Assembly (NCBI RefSeq): GCF_904846235.1
Contig: NZ_CAJGZN010000013.1
Span: forward strand, 1 to 64,000
Direction: 5' to 3'
From: Psychrobacter immobilis
GTDB lineage: Bacteria; Pseudomonadota; Gammaproteobacteria; Pseudomonadales; Moraxellaceae
DNA length: 64,000 nt
Shown here: positions 16,702-25,369 of the stretch, piece after piece
Layout: each line of letters starts with the position of its first letter
Numbering within the stretch: the stretch's first letter is position 1
Position numbers and translations under genes: made by a program
The notes under the pieces: generated by a model
What the model saw: the letters and a program-made list of their open reading frames with translations, nothing else
What the model was told of the DNA's origin: nothing
Databases searched by the model: none

Positions 16702-19539
16702 ATGAGTGATATTTTTAATGTAAAAGACACCCTTTCAGTTGCGGGCAAGGAACATGCCTACTACAGCCTGCCCAAACTTACCGAAACTTACGAGCATATC
16801 AAAACGCTACCATTTTGTATGAAGGTCGTGTTAGAGAATCTATTGCGTAACGAAGACGGTGGTCAGTCAGTCGGCAAAAACCATATCGAAGCGGTTGCCA
16901 ATTGGGATGCAGGCGCTGAGGCGTCAAAAGAAATCGCCTTTATGCCAGCGCGCGTGGTGTTGCAGGATTTCACTGGTGTGCCTTCAGTCGTTGATTTGGC
17001 TGCGATGCGTGATGCAGTGGTCGAGCTTGGCGGCAAAGCGGAACAGATTAACCCATTTATCCCTAGTGAGCTGGTCGTCGATCACTCTGTACAGGTTGAT
17101 GCTTATGGCCGCGAAGATGCGCTAGATTTGAACGAAAAAATTGAATTTAAGCGTAACAATGAGCGCTATGAATTTTTGCATTGGGGCAAGCAAGCCTTTG
17201 AAAACTTCGTCGTGGTGCCACCAGCGACAGGTATCGTGCATCAGGTCAACCTTGAGTATCTAGCCCGTGTCGTGATGGCAGCAGACGTCGATGGCGAGCT
17301 GACAGCTTATCCAGATACAGTATTTGGTACAGATAGCCATACTACGATGATTAATGGTATTGGCGTGCTTGGTTGGGGTGTGGGCGGTATCGAAGCTGAA
17401 GCTGCGATGCTAGGCCAACCGTCATCAATGCTGATTCCACAAGTGGTCGGCTTTGAGCTAAAAGGCAAGCTAACTGAAGGCGTCACGGCAACCGATTTGG
17501 TACTACGTGTGGTTGAAATGCTGCGTGCACACGGTGTGGTAGGTAAGTTCGTCGAATTTTATGGCGAAGGCTTACATAGTATGCCGCTAGCGGATCGCGC
17601 CACCATTGCCAATATGTCACCAGAGTATGGTGCGACTTGTGGTATTTTCCCAATTGACCAAATGGCGATTGATTACCTGCGTCTATCAGGTCGTGATGAA
17701 GAGCAGATTGAGCTGGTTGAAAAGTATGCTAAAGCGCAAGGATTATGGCACGATGCCGATACACCTGCGGCAACTTATTCAAGTAAATTAGAGTTGGATC
17801 TGTCTTCAGTACAGCCAGCACTTGCTGGTCCGAACTTGCCACAGCAGCGTATCAATTTGTCTGATATGCATGAGAAGTTTGGTGAAACGCTAGAAAAAAT
17901 GACCAAAGATCGCAAGTCAGAAGTAGAAGGCAAAGTACGCTTTGATCAAGAAGGCGGCGAGCAAGAGCAAGCTGAACACTTGGCGGCTGAGCCGAATATC
18001 GAAGTTGATACTAGTGATGATAATGCAGGTTATGCGCCAGCAAACAATGTCTTCTCAAATGTCAGCATCAATGACAAACAACACAAGTTACGAGACGGGT
18101 CGGTAGTTATTGCTGCTATTACTTCTTGTACCAATACTTCCAATCCAGCAGTAATGATTGGTGCAGGTCTAGTGGCCAAAAAAGCTGTTGCCAAAGGTCT
18201 TAAAGCCAAGCCTTGGGTTAAGACATCGCTTGCACCGGGTTCTAAAGTGGTCACCGACTATCTTGAGAAAACTCATCTGATGGATGAGCTAGAAAAAACG
18301 GGCTTCTATTTAGTAGGTTATGGGTGTACCACGTGTATCGGTAACTCAGGGCCATTATCAGAAGAGATCGAAAAAGGCATTGAAGAAAACGACTTAGTCG
18401 CAGCAGCGGTACTGTCTGGTAACCGTAACTTTGAAGGTCGTATTCACTCGCATGTCAAAGCCAGTTACTTAGCCTCACCACCATTGGTCGTTGCCTATGC
18501 ATTGGCAGGTACTGTTGATATTGACTTGACGACTCATCCGCTCGGACAGGATCAAGATGGCAATGATGTATTCCTAAAAGACATCTGGCCGACTTCGGAA
18601 GAAATTAACGAGCTGATTGCCAACAATATCGATGCTGATATGTTCCGCAAAAACTACGGCGAAGTGTTCGACGGTAGTGCAGCGTGGAACGCAATTAGTT
18701 CAGCGGATAGCCAACTATATCCATGGGATGAAGGGTCAACGTATATCAAAAACCCACCGTTCTTTGATGGTATGACCATGGAACCAGAAGGTATCCCTGA
18801 TATCGAAGGCGCGCGTATTCTAGGTCTATTTGGTGATTCAATCACCACTGATCATATCTCACCAGCAGGTAATATCGATCCGGACTCACCAGCAGGTAAG
18901 TACTTGCAAGAGCGCGGTGTGATGGAAGCAGACTTCAATAGCTATGGCTCGCGCCGTGGTAACGATGCAGTCATGACTCGTGGTACCTTTGCCAACATCC
19001 GTATCAAAAACACCATGATGGGCGGTAAAGAAGGCGGTTATACCTATTACTTCAAAGATGACAGCGCTATGTTACAAGATGGCGAAGAAATGCCTATCTA
19101 TAACGCAGCGATGAAGTATAAAGAAGATAAGCGTCCGCTCGTCGTACTTGGTGGGGCAGAGTATGGTTCTGGCTCTAGCCGTGACTGGGCAGCTAAAGGT
19201 ACAATCCTGCTAGGCGTAAAAGCAGTATTGACCAGCTCGTTTGAGCGTATTCACCGTTCAAACCTCGTCGGTATGGGTGTACTGCCATTGACGTTTAAAG
19301 ATGGTCAAAATGCAGAAACCTACAAACTAGATGGTTCTGAAGTGCTGAGCATCACAGGTCTGGACAATGGTGAGAGTAAAACGGCCACGGTTACGGCTAC
19401 ACGTGCTGATGGTTCGGCAGAAACCTTTGAGGTAAATGTCGGTCTACAAACGCCAAAAGAGCGCGAATATGTGCGTCATGGTGGCGTATTGCACTATGTA
19501 CTACGTCAATTGGCTGCTGAGAGCAAAGAAGCTGGCTAG
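16702..19539 (+). CDS. acnA: Aconitate hydratase AcnA
   Basis: Aconitase interconverts citrate and isocitrate through a [4Fe-4S] cluster. The cluster cysteines are C476 in SCTNTSNP and C542/C545 in GCTTCIGNSGP; the 66-residue spacing equals that in E. coli AcnA (435, 501, 504). The fourth domain contains the swivel motif GAEYGSGSSRDWAAKG. The protein has 945 residues against 891 in E. coli. Most of the excess is an acidic, Glu/Gln-rich insertion at about residues 405-450, just before the first cluster cysteine. I chose the ATG at 16702 because AGGAAG lies 5 bp ahead; an upstream ATG at 16666 lacks an SD. A strong terminator follows. Confidence 0.95.
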   Translation: MSDIFNVKDTLSVAGKEHAYYSLPKLTETYEHIKTLPFCMKVVLENLLRNEDGGQSVGKNHIEAVANWDAGAEASKEIAFMPARVVLQDFTGVPSVVDLAAMRDAVVELGGKAEQINPFIPSELVVDHSVQVDAYGREDALDLNEKIEFKRNNERYEFLHWGKQAFENFVVVPPATGIVHQVNLEYLARVVMAADVDGELTAYPDTVFGTDSHTTMINGIGVLGWGVGGIEAEAAMLGQPSSMLIPQVVGFELKGKLTEGVTATDLVLRVVEMLRAHGVVGKFVEFYGEGLHSMPLADRATIANMSPEYGATCGIFPIDQMAIDYLRLSGRDEEQIELVEKYAKAQGLWHDADTPAATYSSKLELDLSSVQPALAGPNLPQQRINLSDMHEKFGETLEKMTKDRKSEVEGKVRFDQEGGEQEQAEHLAAEPNIEVDTSDDNAGYAPANNVFSNVSINDKQHKLRDGSVVIAAITSCTNTSNPAVMIGAGLVAKKAVAKGLKAKPWVKTSLAPGSKVVTDYLEKTHLMDELEKTGFYLVGYGCTTCIGNSGPLSEEIEKGIEENDLVAAAVLSGNRNFEGRIHSHVKASYLASPPLVVAYALAGTVDIDLTTHPLGQDQDGNDVFLKDIWPTSEEINELIANNIDADMFRKNYGEVFDGSAAWNAISSADSQLYPWDEGSTYIKNPPFFDGMTMEPEGIPDIEGARILGLFGDSITTDHISPAGNIDPDSPAGKYLQERGVMEADFNSYGSRRGNDAVMTRGTFANIRIKNTMMGGKEGGYTYYFKDDSAMLQDGEEMPIYNAAMKYKEDKRPLVVLGGAEYGSGSSRDWAAKGTILLGVKAVLTSSFERIHRSNLVGMGVLPLTFKDGQNAETYKLDGSEVLSITGLDNGESKTATVTATRADGSAETFEVNVGLQTPKEREYVRHGGVLHYVLRQLAAESKEAG

Positions 19540-19562
19540 TAGTTAGTTAAGCTTTATATGGC

Positions 19563-19603
19563 AAAAAGCCCAATCCCCTACTTTGCAGGGGATTGGGCTT
19601 TTT
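19563..19603 (+). terminator. Intrinsic terminator after acnA
   Basis: A 17-bp perfect stem (AAAAAGCCCAATCCCCT and its complement) with a 7-base loop ends in six T residues. Because the stem is A-tailed on the left it should also work leftward for the convergent lysE-type gene. Confidence 0.93.
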
Positions 19604-19638
19604 TATGGAAGACGTTTTTTCTCTTGTTACACTACTCT

Positions 19639-20292
19639 TTAACCCTTCTCAGTCAACAGCTTAATTCCTAGCCCCATAAATACGACACCACTTATTTTAT
19701 TCATCATGGATTCAATTTTTGGATTCTCTCTTAGTTTTTTGCTGAACTTTGACGCCAGCAGCGCCAAACTCAAGCACCATATAAAGCCTGTGGTGGCAAA
19801 AGTCAGCCCTAACATCAAAAATGACAGCATGCCATAAGCATAACTAGCGTCGATAAACTGAGGGAAGAACGCCAAGAAGAATAAAGCGACTTTTGGGTTA
19901 AAAGTATTGGTCAATACACCTTGCTTATATATTTGCCAACCATCTACAGCCTTTCGGCTAGTCACGTTCTGATCTTTGGATAAATTGCTTGCAATCAGGT
20001 TAGAGTTTTTGCTCGTCAGCATCTTAAAGCCTAAATAACACAAATAGCTGGCTCCAATATATTTAACAATCATAAAAGCGGTAGGGGAGTTGGTAAGTAA
20101 TACGGACAATCCTAGCGCTGCCAATAACGTATGTACCAAAATACCCGAAGTAATGCCAAGAACAGAATAAAACCCTGCTGTTTGCCCCTGTGAAATACTA
20201 CGGGTGATGATGTACATGCTATCCGTACCTGGCGTTAGGTTTAACAAAATAGCTGCCAAGATAAACCCCAGATAATTCTCGATACCAAACAT
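19639..20292 (-). CDS. LysE/RhtB-family amino-acid exporter
   Basis: This inner-membrane exporter belongs to the LysE/RhtB family, whose members export amino acids such as threonine, homoserine or lysine. It has six hydrophobic segments and the family motif NLTPGTDSMYIITRSISQG at about residues 17-36, where Pro-Gly is characteristic. The central loop around residues 108-130 is hydrophilic and ends in the FNPKVALFFLAFFPQF motif. Length (217) is standard. I chose the ATG at 20292, with GGGAAG 8 bp before it, over a GTG three codons upstream. The substrate cannot be told from sequence. Confidence 0.9.
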   Translation of the reverse strand: MFGIENYLGFILAAILLNLTPGTDSMYIITRSISQGQTAGFYSVLGITSGILVHTLLAALGLSVLLTNSPTAFMIVKYIGASYLCYLGFKMLTSKNSNLIASNLSKDQNVTSRKAVDGWQIYKQGVLTNTFNPKVALFFLAFFPQFIDASYAYGMLSFLMLGLTFATTGFIWCLSLALLASKFSKKLRENPKIESMMNKISGVVFMGLGIKLLTEKG

Positions 20293-20484
20293 CGCAATCA
20301 CTTCCCTTTAATCACGCCAAGCCCCATCATTTCTAGTATGGGGTTGTATTTTATCAATACGTCTGTCAGATCGATATTAACGAGTATTAGATAGGTTGGC
20401 AATAGTGCTATCAACAGTAAGCTAGCAGCTATTAATAATAAGCTAACGACAATAGAATAGAGGATGTTGAAAAACGACAGACAT

Positions 20485-20522
20485 AAAAAAGCCCAGTCAC
20501 CGGATGATGACTGGGCTTTTTT
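20485..20522 (-). terminator. Intrinsic terminator after tRNA-Glu
   Basis: A 15-bp perfect stem (AAAAAAGCCCAGTCA and its complement) with an 8-base loop. On the minus strand it lies about 60 bp past the tRNA-Glu 3' end and ends in a T run, so it should end the tRNA-Ala/tRNA-Glu transcript. Confidence 0.9.
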
Positions 20523-20584
20523 ATTGTTCGCTTATTAGTCTAACCTGATGCTAAGCAAAAGTGCTAACAAGTGACGCCGAATAG

Positions 20585-20660
20585 TGGCGTCCCCAGGGGG
20601 ATTCGAACCCCCGTTACCGCCGTGAAAGGGCGGTGTCCTAGGCCTCTAGACGATGGGGAC
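20585..20660 (-). tRNA. tRNA-Glu (anticodon TTC)
   Basis: The minus strand folds as a complete cloverleaf of 76 nt with encoded CCA. It has acceptor arm GTCCCCA, anticodon stem CCGCC/GGCGG around loop CTTTCAC (anticodon TTC), and T arm GGGGGTTCGAATCCCCC. It lies 148 bp downstream of tRNA-Ala on the same strand and shares its terminator. Confidence 0.97.
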
Positions 20661-20808
20661 GCATAGAGTGTTATAACCAGTGGTTACAACGGTACTTCAC
20701 AATATCAGATAGCTTGTTAAATAAGCATTGCCTAGGTGCTGATATCGTCCTACTAGCGAGTATTTATTATTACGTTTCAGTAATACTGAGCGTTGCTATA
20801 AATAAGTA

Positions 20809-20884
20809 TGGTGGAGCTAAACGGAGTCGAACCGTTGACCCCTTGCATGCCATGCAAGTGCTCTACCAACTGAGCTATAGCCCC
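20809..20884 (-). tRNA. tRNA-Ala (anticodon GGC)
   Basis: Complete 76-nt cloverleaf with encoded CCA. Acceptor GGGGCTA pairs with TAGCTCC using one G-T, the anticodon stem CTTGC/GCAAG frames loop ATGGCAT (anticodon GGC), and the T arm contains GGTTCGACTCC. A near-consensus sigma70 promoter lies just upstream. Confidence 0.97.
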
Positions 20885-20901
20885 TCGCTAAGAGTGTGCG
20901 T

Positions 20902-20930
20902 ATTTTATGTAAGAGCGACAGTCTTGTCAA
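20902..20930 (-). promoter_or_regulatory. Sigma70 promoter for tRNA-Ala and tRNA-Glu
   Basis: On the minus strand TTGACA (20925-20930), a 17-bp spacer and TAAAAT (20902-20907) form an almost perfect sigma70 promoter. The expected start near 20895 is about 10 bases before the tRNA-Ala 5' end. Confidence 0.85.
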
Positions 20931-21006
20931 CACCTATTTCAAAAATAATTCATAAATATGCAAAAAAAAGTGATTTAGCCTATTTTAAAGGCTCAGCAAG
21001 CCCAAA

Positions 21007-21372
21007 TTAGCGTGGATTTTGCTTAAGTGCGATCTCTTTGATGGCTTTATCGGTATAAAACTCTTCTTCGCTACCATCAGAAAAAATAATCGCACAGCAT
21101 TCAGTTGGTATATATTGACCGCCTTTTTCTCGGATCGTTCTTATGCCTTTGACGCCGATGATGTCATATTCGCCCAATTTATCTAGATTATGTTTGGTGT
21201 AACCGCAGTAAGTGCTGTATATCCATTTTAAATCTTCGAAGTCTTGGCCCTTGGTCAGGGTCAAAGTTGCATCAAAAAGCTCCTTTACAATGCCATCATA
21301 GTATTTCTGTGCTTCTTTTAGGGTATTAAAGACATAATCTTTGCTTTCTATTGTGACGGTTTTGGCGGCCAT
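21007..21372 (-). CDS. Small protein resembling DUF3223
   Basis: This 121-residue cytoplasmic protein has a predicted beta-alpha start (VTIESKDYVFNTLKEAQKYY), a central KGQDFEDLKWIYSTY and a C-terminal segment CCAIIFSDGSEEEFYTDKAI. The layout of short strand, helix, central acidic helix and closing strand with a YTDKAI-like end resembles DUF3223, a small domain also found fused to larger proteins. I am only moderately sure of the family. Function is unknown. The ATG at 21372 is chosen over an in-frame TTG four codons upstream; both have a weak SD. Confidence 0.6.
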   Translation of the reverse strand: MAAKTVTIESKDYVFNTLKEAQKYYDGIVKELFDATLTLTKGQDFEDLKWIYSTYCGYTKHNLDKLGEYDIIGVKGIRTIREKGGQYIPTECCAIIFSDGSEEEFYTDKAIKEIALKQNPR

Positions 21373-21443
21373 ATTTTTTTCCAATTAAAATATTTAATAA
21401 AAGACGTTTAATAATACGAGGGTAGTTGTACTTATTAACAACG

Positions 21444-21474
21444 AAAAAAGGGCCAGAGATGGCCTGACCCTTTT
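21444..21474 (-). terminator. Probable terminator after gltX
   Basis: On the minus strand AAAAGGG...GGCC, a 6-base loop and GGCCCTTTTTT form a GC-rich stem with a 3-base bulge, ending in a T run, about 60 bp past the gltX stop. Confidence 0.65.
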
Positions 21475-21531
21475 ACATTCGACAAGTTTAGCTAGTTAAC
21501 TGTTTAGCAGATAAGTTATTCAGCTTCTAAA

Positions 21532-23055
21532 CTACTCAGCAGCAGCCAAAAAATCTGGCAGTTCTGACGCTTGTTTCTCAAGTTTTTTCAGTTTCTTTTT
21601 ACCGAGGCCGCCTAATACATCAACTGCATGACGCAAGCGAGTCAATGTCATGTCAGCGCCGATAATCGCCATAGAGTTCATGACTGGCGTCGATGAGGTG
21701 CTACCAGCGATAGCAATAAAGAACGGCGCCATAAAATCACGCATCTTAATATCAAGATGAGCAGCAAGGCCTTTTAGCGTGGCATAGATGTTTTCTTCTG
21801 ACCACGTCGGCAAGACTTCTAATTGCCAAAGCGCTAATTGCAGCATCTCGATAATTTGCTCAGGGGTGAGCGATTTATGAGTGAAGCTCTCAGCATTGAT
21901 GTCAGGTAGGTTTTGGAAGTAGAAACCACCCCAATTAACCGCATCAGACAATAGCTCGATACGTGGCTGAATCGCCGCTGCGATCGCGGTCAGTTTGTCA
22001 CTGTTGCTGGCCCATTCAAGGATTTTATTCTTTAATTCTTCAGGGCTAAGCGCACGTAGCCATTCTGCATTGAGCCAGTTTAGCTTTTCGATATCGAAGA
22101 TAGGGCCACCAAGCGACACACGCTGAATATCAAAGTTGGCAATCATTTCTTCTAGCGTAAACTGCTCAGCATCATTGGGCATTGAGTAGCCCATACGACC
22201 GAGATAGTTTAACAGCGCTTCAGGTAGCACGCCTGCATCACGATAGTAGGTGATAGAGGTTGGGTTTTTACGCTTAGACAGCTTTGACTTATCAGGGTTG
22301 CGTAGGAGCGGCATATGGCAAAGGGTCGGCATCTCCCAACCAAAATAATCATATAGCAGTTGATGCTTAGGCGCAGAGTTCAACCACTCTTCACCACGCA
22401 TCACATGAGTGATTTCCATCAAGTGGTCATCAACGACGTTGGCTAGATGATAGGTTGGCATGCCGTCTGTTTTTAGCAGTACTTGCATATCGACTTGAGT
22501 CCAAGGAATCTCAACGGTGCCACGTAGCATGTCTTGTACCTGACAAGTGCCTTCGGCCGGTACGCGCATACGAATCACGTGCGGTTTGCCCTCGCTTACC
22601 AATTGCTCGGTTTTTTCTGGAGCAAGATGAGCACAGCGACCATCATAACGTGGGGTCTCGCCATTGGCCATTTGCTCAGCACGCATAGCGTCTAACTCTT
22701 CACTGGTACAAAAACAGCGGAACGCATGGTCTTTTTCTATGAGTATCTCAGCGTGCTTTTTGTAGATATCGCTACGCTCGCTCTGACGATAAGGGGCGTG
22801 TGGGCCACCAATATCTGGGCCCTCGCTCCAATCCAGACCAACCCAGCGTAAGGCGTCCAAAATCATTTGTTCTGATTGCTCAGTCGAGCGAGTTTGATCA
22901 GTGTCTTCGATACGTAAGATGAATTCGCCGCCGTGAGCTTTGGCAAAGGCCAAGTTAAACAGGGCAATATAGGCAGTGCCTACGTGTGGGAAGCCAGTTG
23001 GCGATGGGGCGATACGCGTGCGCACAGGGCGCGTGCTGTCAGTAGAGGTTTGCAT
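21532..23055 (-). CDS. gltX: Glutamyl-tRNA synthetase
   Basis: GltX charges tRNA-Glu with glutamate; the products also feed haem synthesis. The class I signature is [13 protein letters not shown] near residue 18 (HIGH equivalent HVGT) and KLSKRKN near residue 260 (KMSKS equivalent). The C-terminal helical anticodon-binding domain covers about 330-507 and ends [12 protein letters not shown]. Length (507) is typical. It lies close to tRNA-Glu, although a small gene separates them. A second, short GluRS-like enzyme (gluQ) is elsewhere in the window. Confidence 0.97.
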   Translation of the reverse strand: MQTSTDSTRPVRTRIAPSPTGFPHVGTAYIALFNLAFAKAHGGEFILRIEDTDQTRSTEQSEQMILDALRWVGLDWSEGPDIGGPHAPYRQSERSDIYKKHAEILIEKDHAFRCFCTSEELDAMRAEQMANGETPRYDGRCAHLAPEKTEQLVSEGKPHVIRMRVPAEGTCQVQDMLRGTVEIPWTQVDMQVLLKTDGMPTYHLANVVDDHLMEITHVMRGEEWLNSAPKHQLLYDYFGWEMPTLCHMPLLRNPDKSKLSKRKNPTSITYYRDAGVLPEALLNYLGRMGYSMPNDAEQFTLEEMIANFDIQRVSLGGPIFDIEKLNWLNAEWLRALSPEELKNKILEWASNSDKLTAIAAAIQPRIELLSDAVNWGGFYFQNLPDINAESFTHKSLTPEQIIEMLQLALWQLEVLPTWSEENIYATLKGLAAHLDIKMRDFMAPFFIAIAGSTSSTPVMNSMAIIGADMTLTRLRHAVDVLGGLGKKKLKKLEKQASELPDFLAAAE

Positions 23056-23305
23056 GGTAAAAGTCTCAAAGTTTGCTATCGATATAAGCTATTAGTATAA
23101 ATAGCGATGAAAGATATGAAGTCGATGTTAAGAAATAGCGTAAAATATAGCGCTAGTATAACAGAGACATGTGATATTTTTAATGAAAAGCCCTTCTAGT
23201 GCTTGACTACAGGTGTATCCTTGCGATAATAATGCTAAGCAAGTCATAACTTGTTTATTTTCATCTAATTACTGGCCAGTACGGTCGTCATCTATTGAGT
23301 TGTTT

Positions 23306-24457
23306 GTGTCCCTATCAAAGTCTAAGCCAAAATCGAAAGCCAGTCCTTCTGCCGCCGCTGATCTCTCTGAGTCAGTGTCCAATCCTTCTGTTATAAAGGA
23401 TGCGTCTACGCAAGATGTCGATCTGGATGTTACTCACGCCCGTCATGAGGGCGATATCACGTCTGATGAATTGAGTTTTGTCCATGATGCGGTGCTGCTG
23501 CAAGAGACTGTCGCTGCGGTGCTCGGCGTAAAATCCTTGCCCAAGCAAACAGAAGGTGACCAAAATAGCTTAAATATAAGTGGTATCTACGTTGATGCAA
23601 CTTTTGGCCGTGGTGGCCATAGCCGACTGCTATTAAGTCAACTTGCCGATGACGCCACACTGATTGTCTTTGACAAAGATCCGACAGCCATTAGTGTGGC
23701 GCAAGAGCTGGCAAGCAAAGACAGCCGCGTGCGTGTGGTTCACGATAGTTTTGCGACGTTGACCGACAGTCTGGCTGCTATGGGTATCAGTGAAGTTGAT
23801 GGCTTAATGGCAGATTTGGGTATTTCATCACCGCAGATTGATGATGGTAGTCGCGGCTTTAGTTTTATGCGCGACGGGGCAGTAGACATGCGTATGGACA
23901 CCAGCCGTGGCCAGTCAGTTGCCGAATGGCTTGAGAAAGTCGATGATGAAACGTTGGCCAATGTGCTTTATGAGTTTGGCGAAGAGCGTCATAGTCGCCG
24001 TATTGCCCGCGCTATCAAACAGATGGAGAGCTATGAGTCTACGCTTGAATTGGCAGAAGTGATCAAAGTAGCGCATCCTAACTGGCAACGCGGTAAACAT
24101 CCAGCGACGCAAAGCTTTCAAGCCATGCGTATTTTTATTAATAATGAGCTGGGCGATGTTGATGACTTTTTAGCGCAAAGCATTCCTATCTTAAGGTCAG
24201 GTGGGCAGCTAGCGGTCATTAGTTTTCACTCATTAGAAGATCGCCGTATCAAGCAGTTTTTGCAGCGACATAGCAAAGGGCAGTATCCAGAAGACGAAAA
24301 CCTGCCAATGCCGCCGAATCGTCCACGCTATTTTAGCAAGCCAAAACGTGTTGGCCCAAGCAAAGCTGAGACTAGTCAAAACCCGCGCGCGCGTAGCGCA
24401 TGGTTGCGTATGGCAACGCGTACTGACACAGCTTATGAGCAGACAACAGGGTTATAG
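23306..24457 (+). CDS. rsmH: 16S rRNA (cytosine-1402-N4)-methyltransferase RsmH
   Basis: RsmH (MraW) methylates C1402 of 16S rRNA in the ribosomal P site and is the usual first or second gene of the dcw cluster. The SAM-binding motif is DATFGRGGHSRLLLSQ, followed by GLMADLGISSPQIDD, RGFSFMRDGAVDMRMD, SFQAMRIFINNEL and ISFHSLEDRRIKQF. The family is about 310 residues and normally starts close to HDAVLLQE. Here an open frame of about 90 residues, Ser/Lys/Asp-rich, precedes that point. I propose the GTG at 23306 (383 aa); the frame remains open to a GTG at 23213. Neither start has a good SD. No mraZ precedes it. Confidence 0.9.
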   Translation: MSLSKSKPKSKASPSAAADLSESVSNPSVIKDASTQDVDLDVTHARHEGDITSDELSFVHDAVLLQETVAAVLGVKSLPKQTEGDQNSLNISGIYVDATFGRGGHSRLLLSQLADDATLIVFDKDPTAISVAQELASKDSRVRVVHDSFATLTDSLAAMGISEVDGLMADLGISSPQIDDGSRGFSFMRDGAVDMRMDTSRGQSVAEWLEKVDDETLANVLYEFGEERHSRRIARAIKQMESYESTLELAEVIKVAHPNWQRGKHPATQSFQAMRIFINNELGDVDDFLAQSIPILRSGGQLAVISFHSLEDRRIKQFLQRHSKGQYPEDENLPMPPNRPRYFSKPKRVGPSKAETSQNPRARSAWLRMATRTDTAYEQTTGL

Positions 24458-24886
24458 AAGAACATCACGACGCCACAAGTCATAGTCGAATATGATTAGT
24501 GAGTTGCCTGAGGTTGCTAATGTTTGTCTAAATGATGCGCAAATGTCCTAATGGCTACGCCACTGTTAAAAATCTGTAAATATTGTCTGTTAGGCTCAGC
24601 AGTTGGTTTTTATCTGCTTAATAGTTGAATGGTTTTATATAGTATAGCCATTCAACGTGTTTGGTTGTGGTATGACATATTGATAGCCATGAGTTGTGAT
24701 GATTTATGGCTCCTGAGTAAATTGGCTATTGGATGTGTTTTTTACGTTCGTTTTTTAAGTGTGGTTTTTACACTTATAAGTGTCTTTGGTTTTATATTTA
24801 TCGATGGTATGACCGAATAATGACACGTTCATCTTTCGCAATCCGTTATCTACTCTATCGTTTACGTTCACCTTTTTGAGATCGTC
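24458..24886. other. Intergenic region between rsmH and ftsL
   Basis: This 429-bp stretch, AT-rich in its second half, lies inside the dcw cluster where genes are usually packed. I see no convincing gene, terminator or RNA. A 63-codon hydrophobic frame at 24629-24820 has no SD and looks accidental. The region may carry an internal promoter for ftsL-ftsI-mur genes, but none stands out. Confidence 0.5.
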
Positions 24887-25369
24887 ATGGCAATATCTGA
24901 CAAACCTGCGAATCGCCGCACTGCTACACTTTATAATACCGATGTCGGCGAGCTGTTCGTGCGCCGGTTTAATGTGGTGAGCATTTATGTGGTCGTCCTA
25001 CTGCTATTGGCAGCCACGATTGTATGGAGTGGTATCAAAACTGCCGAAGAAGTTCAGCAGTATCATCAGGACTACAAAACCTTGCAAGACATGAAAAAAC
25101 AAGAACGTAAGCTACAAGTAGAGCATCAGCGTCTATTGATTGAGCAGCAAACCTTTAGCGCCACTCCGCAGATTGCCAGTCGAGCGGTTGCTGAATTGGG
25201 CATGTATTCACCAACATTAAAGGATAAGCTGATTATCCAGCCTGGTGTCGCTACTGCATTGGTGCCAGTGGTTACGGAAGACTCAGATGAAGATTTGACT
25301 GACGTGATTGGGCCACGTGCCTCTACCGACATCTCTCCTGAAGAACCAGCGACGGAGGTAGGACAATGA
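24887..25369 (+). CDS. ftsL: Cell division protein FtsL
   Basis: FtsL is a small bitopic divisome protein that forms the FtsQLB complex and activates FtsWI. It has a short cytoplasmic N-terminus, one membrane helix at about residues 28-50 (VVSIYVVVLLLLAATIVW) and a periplasmic coiled coil around 58-95 with heptad-like KKQERKLQVEHQRLLIEQQ. The usual FtsL end comes at about residue 120; the acidic tail beyond (EDSDEDLTDVIG and on) is extra. The assignment rests on topology and position between rsmH and ftsI. Its stop overlaps the ftsI ATG (ATGA). Confidence 0.88.
   Translation: MAISDKPANRRTATLYNTDVGELFVRRFNVVSIYVVVLLLLAATIVWSGIKTAEEVQQYHQDYKTLQDMKKQERKLQVEHQRLLIEQQTFSATPQIASRAVAELGMYSPTLKDKLIIQPGVATALVPVVTEDSDEDLTDVIGPRASTDISPEEPATEVGQ

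Noticed and set aside
20714-21010. 98-codon plus-strand frame across the tRNA-Ala gene
   Set aside because: It runs through the complement of tRNA-Ala and its promoter, which explain the sequence; no SD.
24629-24820. 63-codon hydrophobic frame between rsmH and ftsL
   Set aside because: It lacks an SD and resembles translated AT-rich intergenic DNA; it is left as intergenic.
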